A DNA stretch of 64,000 bases from Panorpa germanica (taxonomy: Eukaryota; Arthropoda; Insecta; Mecoptera; Panorpidae), in the NCBI GenBank assembly GCA_963678705.1, contig OY783215.1, positions 12,257,740-12,321,739 of the forward strand. Direction: 5' to 3'. A model generated the notes under the pieces. The model was not told the origin of the DNA, did not search any database, and was given only the letters and a program-made list of their open reading frames with translations. The position numbers were made by a program, and so were the translations under genes. Shown in pieces: positions 58,483 to 64,000 of this stretch (positions are counted from its first letter, which is position 1; each line of letters starts with the position of its first letter).

Positions 58483-61400
58483 TAATATGCATAAAATATA
58501 TTACAAATTATTTCAGAGAAGTTTTATAGTAGTCATAAAAAGTGACACCATAAATTAATTTCAAACGGTCCAAAGCATTGGAATTGGCGTATATGGATAT
58601 GGATAAATTTAACTTGTTTATAATTCTTTTATACTAATCCTTTTTTTAAATCTTTTTTAAATTAGTAAAACTTTAAGACGTTCTTTTTAGCGCTTAAAGG
58701 CTTTTACAAAATTCTATATACTCGTATATAATTCAATCTCTGATTTTAATTATAATTTGTTATTTAAAAAATATATATTTCCAAAAGCGCTGCATTTGAT
58801 TAAAAATCACAACTATATAATTATTATTCAATGAAATAATTGTCTTTGGTTAATAAATGTTTAGCGAGAATATACCCTCTTTGCAGGTAACGTATTGAAT
58901 TTTGTATACACGATATCTCGAACACCATGCGACTTTTACCAAGGTCATGTTAGGCTCATTGAGGCGGGTCTACTCCGATGACAGTTTCACATGCTACTTT
59001 TGAGACACCCTGAATATACAGCCAATAGAGAAATAATAAGAATATACTTAATAAGTATTCCAGTAACCCCACGCTATATGGTAGCATCTATAGCTTCAAT
59101 AATTGTGTTTAACATTTCTTTTTATCTTGTTTCTCACATTACTACATTTGGTGCTACACATAATCATCTCTTGAATTCTAAGTAGGCTGACTAGTTGACT
59201 GAGTTAAATATAAAACGAAGCGTTCATGACCAGAAACTCATTCATTCTAATTTTATTTCTAAAATAATTTGTAAGTGCAGTACATGTTTAGATAAACCAT
59301 CCTACACGCAGTGGAAAACATTGAACTCGACTCGACTCCACTCCACGAGTCTTGCTTCTACAAGAGTTATTTGTTTGCTCTTGTAGTTTATTAAGAATCT
59401 ATTACAGATTACTCTATCTGATTATTTGATCCGGAACATCCATCGGTCTTCAGTGATTGCTATTTGTATTCGAGAATATTCAGCAGAAGTCAGTCATTTA
59501 GATTATAAATCCACTTGAAGACTACGCATTTGTTCACAATAGTACTTGCATCTTAATTAAGAAGGAACTGTACCAATTAAATTACGAGAATGAATGTATT
59601 TGAAGAGAAATACCCTTGCTAAGGGATGGAACACGCGCGAAAGCAGTCGACTGTCTAGGAACCTATCTCAAAGACGATTACACACGTTTTTACATCCAAA
59701 GCTCACCAATTTTGCCTTTTTCCATTGTATCGAGAAACACCAATCACATTTAGGACAAATGGATGTCAAATGAATACTAACTTATGAATCGATCTGAAAT
59801 GTTGTATGGTTTCGTTTGAAACATGATAATCAAACACGAGAACTTTTTGATCCACCTTTGTAAATATACTATACTTAAAATTAGTCAACTTGGATGTTGT
59901 TATTTCTTAGCAAATTGTTGCTTAATTTGTGAAAAAAACGTAATGTTTGCTCCTTTGATATTGAAAAAATAATGCTGTATAGCAATATAATACATAGCAT
60001 ACTGTTAGCCCTATTTGCTCTGTAAGTGCTCACAGTGTATCGCTGTGATTTCAATCTGAGTTTGATCATAACATTATGCAGGGGAACAAAGGCACCTGTT
60101 TTTTAAATGATGATATAGTGACTTATTGCACGGTCTGAGGGACTTGGATGCAAACATAGAGTTTTCGCATTGGTGACACAGAACTTAGAGATAACAGACC
60201 TGATATTATATATATTCGATTGAATAATTGAATGTTATATAATAATTACCTTTTAATTCAGAGATCTTGAACAATACTTAAAAGTAAGGTACAAAGAAAT
60301 CACCGATGCCGTGCCTCCTTAAAGAAGTATTTCAACTTGATTGATATTTATTACAATTTCAGCAATTATGTTGATAATTTAAGCGCGTATGTTAAAATCG
60401 AGTTGCGTAAACTTTGTCGTTTGCAATTCTGCTGCGTATCGAATTACTGACGTGCAGTATTCAACTATTAATGTTGTAAAAAATTAATTATTTTCTAGAA
60501 ACCTATTACACCTTGGAAATAATTCTAGGAATGTTAGAAGAATGTTGTCTTAGTCATCGGATAATTATTATTTATTAAGGATGAATATTTCACAACTGTA
60601 ATTTTCCTATGCTCAGACGCTCGCAAATTCGTAACAATATTTTATACTTAATATCTAATTTCTTTTATAACACATAAAATACATGAACAATATTCGTTGT
60701 CACTTACATCACTGTGTACTTAATAAAACCAATCGTGTCATACCATATCTCGTAGCTTACTTATAACTAAGCTATTAATAAAACCATCTAATGTGAACCA
60801 ACATTGGAGCCTGAGGAAAGAACCCAATTATCTTCTATTAAACTTCCAAGAAATAGTCTTTCAAAAAACTAATGTCTGTATTATCTCTATTTCTTTTAAA
60901 GACCCCTTTCACTCAAACAAGCGTCATTCACAAAACCATGATCTTCGAAAAGTGACAAGATGAAGAAACACAATAACGCTACAGCCCTGGCTCTTGCAGT
61001 GGCTTCTTAGAAACTAGTTTGGCGAGATAAGAGCAACCAACTTCAAACGCCTTCATAAATTATTGATTTTTTTTACGTTATAAACCATTTAACTATTTAT
61101 ATAATACTTGCTTGGTGTTTTTTTGTTGTTTTTTTTTAAAGAATACTCTTAGTAGTAGTACCACAGTACCTGCGTGCCTCGAATTATATAAAACATGTAA
61201 CTTGTACGAGTAGAAACAAGAATGTATCAAATTTATGCTGTGGTACGAGTGTATTATAGAAACTAAATCTCGAAAATGATATCCTTAAGTAGAAATCTTA
61301 AATAATTTATGTTTATTAAAATGTTTAACACAAACTTAAATTGTAATCAAGATGTTATGCAATGCGTTTATGTAATATGATAATAAATAACATCATAGAT

Positions 61401-64000
61401 GGCGGTATAGGTACTTAGTGCTGATGCTAGATGTTGCAACAAGAGATGGTACATCGTACGCACATTGTGTGTTTAGTACTAAGTCTGTTAGGATGATGGT
61501 AGTCATTAAATGCGCATGCGTTTACTTATCAGCATGTAAATCAGCATGCGTTAAACAAATGTTTAAAACTAGGACACGATCTACCTTATGACTACAGCAC
61601 AATAACTGAAACTGACTCAATATGCATAAAAACAACCATAAAGCAGCAAACAGAAAAATTTTACAACACCATAAAAACTCACAGCAATCCGTTAATGTAT
61701 CATCTTGGACAATGCACACACGACAGCCTTTCCTTTAAGATCAAATAGAGACGAAAGATAGACACAATCCTCTAAGTGCATGCCACACAACATAACATAC
61801 ACATATTTCTCCATATGTAAAATTCCACCATAGCAAAGTAGGGTTTTTTTTAACCACGTTTCCCTACACAAACACACAAGACAAAATGTAATACTAGACG
61901 TCAACTTAGAACATAGAAAATGCGGATTTAGGCTCAGACCAGGAATCATACATTAGAATAAGACATTTCACTAATAAATATCTTTGAATTTGAATCTCAA
62001 TCGGTGACAGGCAACTTGACCCATTCCGTGATTCTATTTCATGTTAGTGCATAAAGCTCGTGACGGCAAATCGAATAATGGTGGTAGACATGCGTTCATA
62101 TATCAGCATTGGGCGGTTTGTATTAAACATTTTAATCACAATAGTGCATGGTTAATCTCCTTTCGGACTTTAGACTTGTACAACTTTAGCAAACGAAAGA
62201 GGCAAGGGCGAAGACCTTGTTATAATTTGCTGAAGAGAAAAACAATGGATGCGCCTTTAAAAGTGGTTCATGAAACCAAAGCTATCTCCACCACTGATGC
62301 ATACCTGTATAGGAATACATATCTATTTGAATAATTCTGCAACTACTCCTAAAGGGATATCTTCCCGCATATGAATGTTTATGTCCAAATATTTTGATTT
62401 TGTGTACGAATACGCATGTGTAAACGAACATTTAGTGTCGGTAAATAGAACACGACAAAGTGTCCGAATATTTGCTTCGCTATATTCGAGGTACACATAT
62501 GCATTGCCGCCTATGACATTAAAACATAACCTACAATATTCAGTGTGAACGTATCAGAACGTTTATTACGCATAATTAACAATTTTCCCCAAGTATTTAT
62601 GTTATAATAAACAAATAAATGTAATAGTCTAACTTATATTTCATTTAAATGAAGTTATTAATTATTTGCTATGTTTTGAAAACATGAATAGGTGGCAAAC
62701 AGCACGAATAAATGAACACACGTAATATGGTCACAGCATAAAGATTGAGAAAGCCTGACTATAAGCCAGAACGAAGTCGTCATGCAATTAGTAGATCGAT
62801 ACAATATTTCTATCCATTTCTTTCGTGACTTTTGTGAACCCCATTAGAAATGCAATAACCTACAACGGGAATTACACAGATGAAATTAACCTTTCATTGT
62901 TTCAAGCTTTCGAACTTGTGCACTGTGCAGTCTCTTCTTTTACTAGCAGAATAACATAATACGGTCAAATAACTAATTGATGGAAAAAAATATCTCTAAA
63001 ATTATAAAAATCAACTTAATAAATCTAATAACAATAAAACACATTAAGGCTTTGTGTTGATTTTAATCGATTAAGCAAGTTTTTTTCTTATAAAATTCCA
63101 ATTTAGATTATAATTTTATGAATCAATGACTATAATAAATAAATAGCGGTCTGTAATTATAATAATAATTTAACCATGATTTAATACATCTTTTGCGAAA
63201 CCGCTTTGTTATTTTATTAGTTTCATATAATCGCTGCAAGGTCATTGAATTTTTATATTAAAAATACACTGCCGTATATGGAATTATTTTTAAGAAAAGA
63301 TTTTTATTTCGTTTTCTTTTTTTATAAAGTGGAACAGATTAAGATTATATAATTATTATTGACATGTATAAATTATAACAGAAGATTGCACAAATTATCT
63401 AGACGTACAACGTAACGGTTTGTTTCTGCACGTGCTTTTGTAGAAATTCTAATACCGAATATAATTATATTATTAATAAAGAATTATATTATATCGTATT
63501 GTAGTTACGTCTAAAACGAAACTGCGCCAGCTTAACCTATGCGTGTGTGACATACCTTTCAGTTACACACAATTTATGTTTATGTAAATATCTAACAAGT
63601 TAATATTGATATGATTTTAAAAACCATATGTTTAAATATCTAGAACTGTTTCTTTAAACATATGCACTTCTTGGAATTAAACAGTTTTCTATTTCTTCGA
63701 TTTAACAGTGTATGTATACACGTATACATATATATGATAAAAGATTTAGGTTAATGACCTCATTGTGTTCGAAATTTGCAAGTGCTAAAGTTGTACAAGA
63801 GCGAGGCCGTATAGTATACACGCTATATCTTGGTATAAAAACTTTCACAGAAATACAATATCATAAATCATCAAATTATCGACACATTTTCGTCTGTCGC
63901 CTCAGGCAACACCAATCAATGCATTAAATACCATCCACAGGAAATTAATACATAACAAAAGCGAAGATTTGCTCCTGCATCATGATCGTGACCTGTATTA
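58483..64000. other. AT-rich non-coding DNA
   Basis: No supported gene or complete element. GCGCATGCG lies at 61512 within a short area that repeats CAGCATG. The ORFs at 61522-61949 (minus) and 62041-62334 (plus) lack recognisable domains and good splice signals. Confidence 0.4.

Overview
This is eukaryotic nuclear DNA, strongly AT-rich, with no operons, no bacterial or phage features and almost no protein-coding content. Helitrons with a CTAG 3' end inserted between A and T, tRNA-derived SINE remnants, LINE 3' ends, and hAT-, piggyBac- and Harbinger-like pieces, together with one exon flanked by GT-AG splice sites, fit an arthropod and most likely an insect genome. I cannot name the order or species from the sequence.

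Only one gene part is well supported: an exon at 23920-24009 on the + strand. It carries a start codon with a signal peptide and ends at a good 5' splice site. No following exon could be recognised in the 40 kb downstream, so the window is probably the 5' end and a long first coding intron of a gene for a secreted or lumenal protein, plus intergenic DNA upstream. Two further coding-like remnants are weaker: an F-box-like 38-residue ORF (30553-30669) and a broken coding-like segment (58159-58482).

The rest is mobile-element debris. From left to right: a decayed Harbinger nuclease start (2542); SINE remnants (3963, 4548); a hAT-type element with an 8-bp near-duplication (6092-6738); a head-to-tail Helitron pair (7558-9174); a LINE tail (9712); a terminal-inverted-repeat element (13207-13800); a piggyBac-like TTAA element with internal 57-bp tandem repeats (17045-17523); a MITE (20667-21288) whose sister lies at 52359-52947; a second LINE tail (22203); the signal-peptide exon; a second Helitron cluster (25069-26798); a 110-bp hairpin (32726); a second tRNA-like SINE family (35143, 37856, 38165); a pair of 238-bp palindromic MITEs (38281 and 44179) whose centres lie in opposite orientation; a LINE zinc-knuckle tail (47129); and more MITEs (49382, 52036, 54032).

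The short ORFs scattered through the window are mostly random AT-rich reading frames or reading frames through Helitrons. No cellular tRNA, rRNA or CRISPR was found. No novel multi-gene system is visible. The most interesting items are structural: the flipped MITE centre, the compound Helitrons, the tandem repeats inside the piggyBac-like element, and the dispersed GCGCATGCG palindromes.
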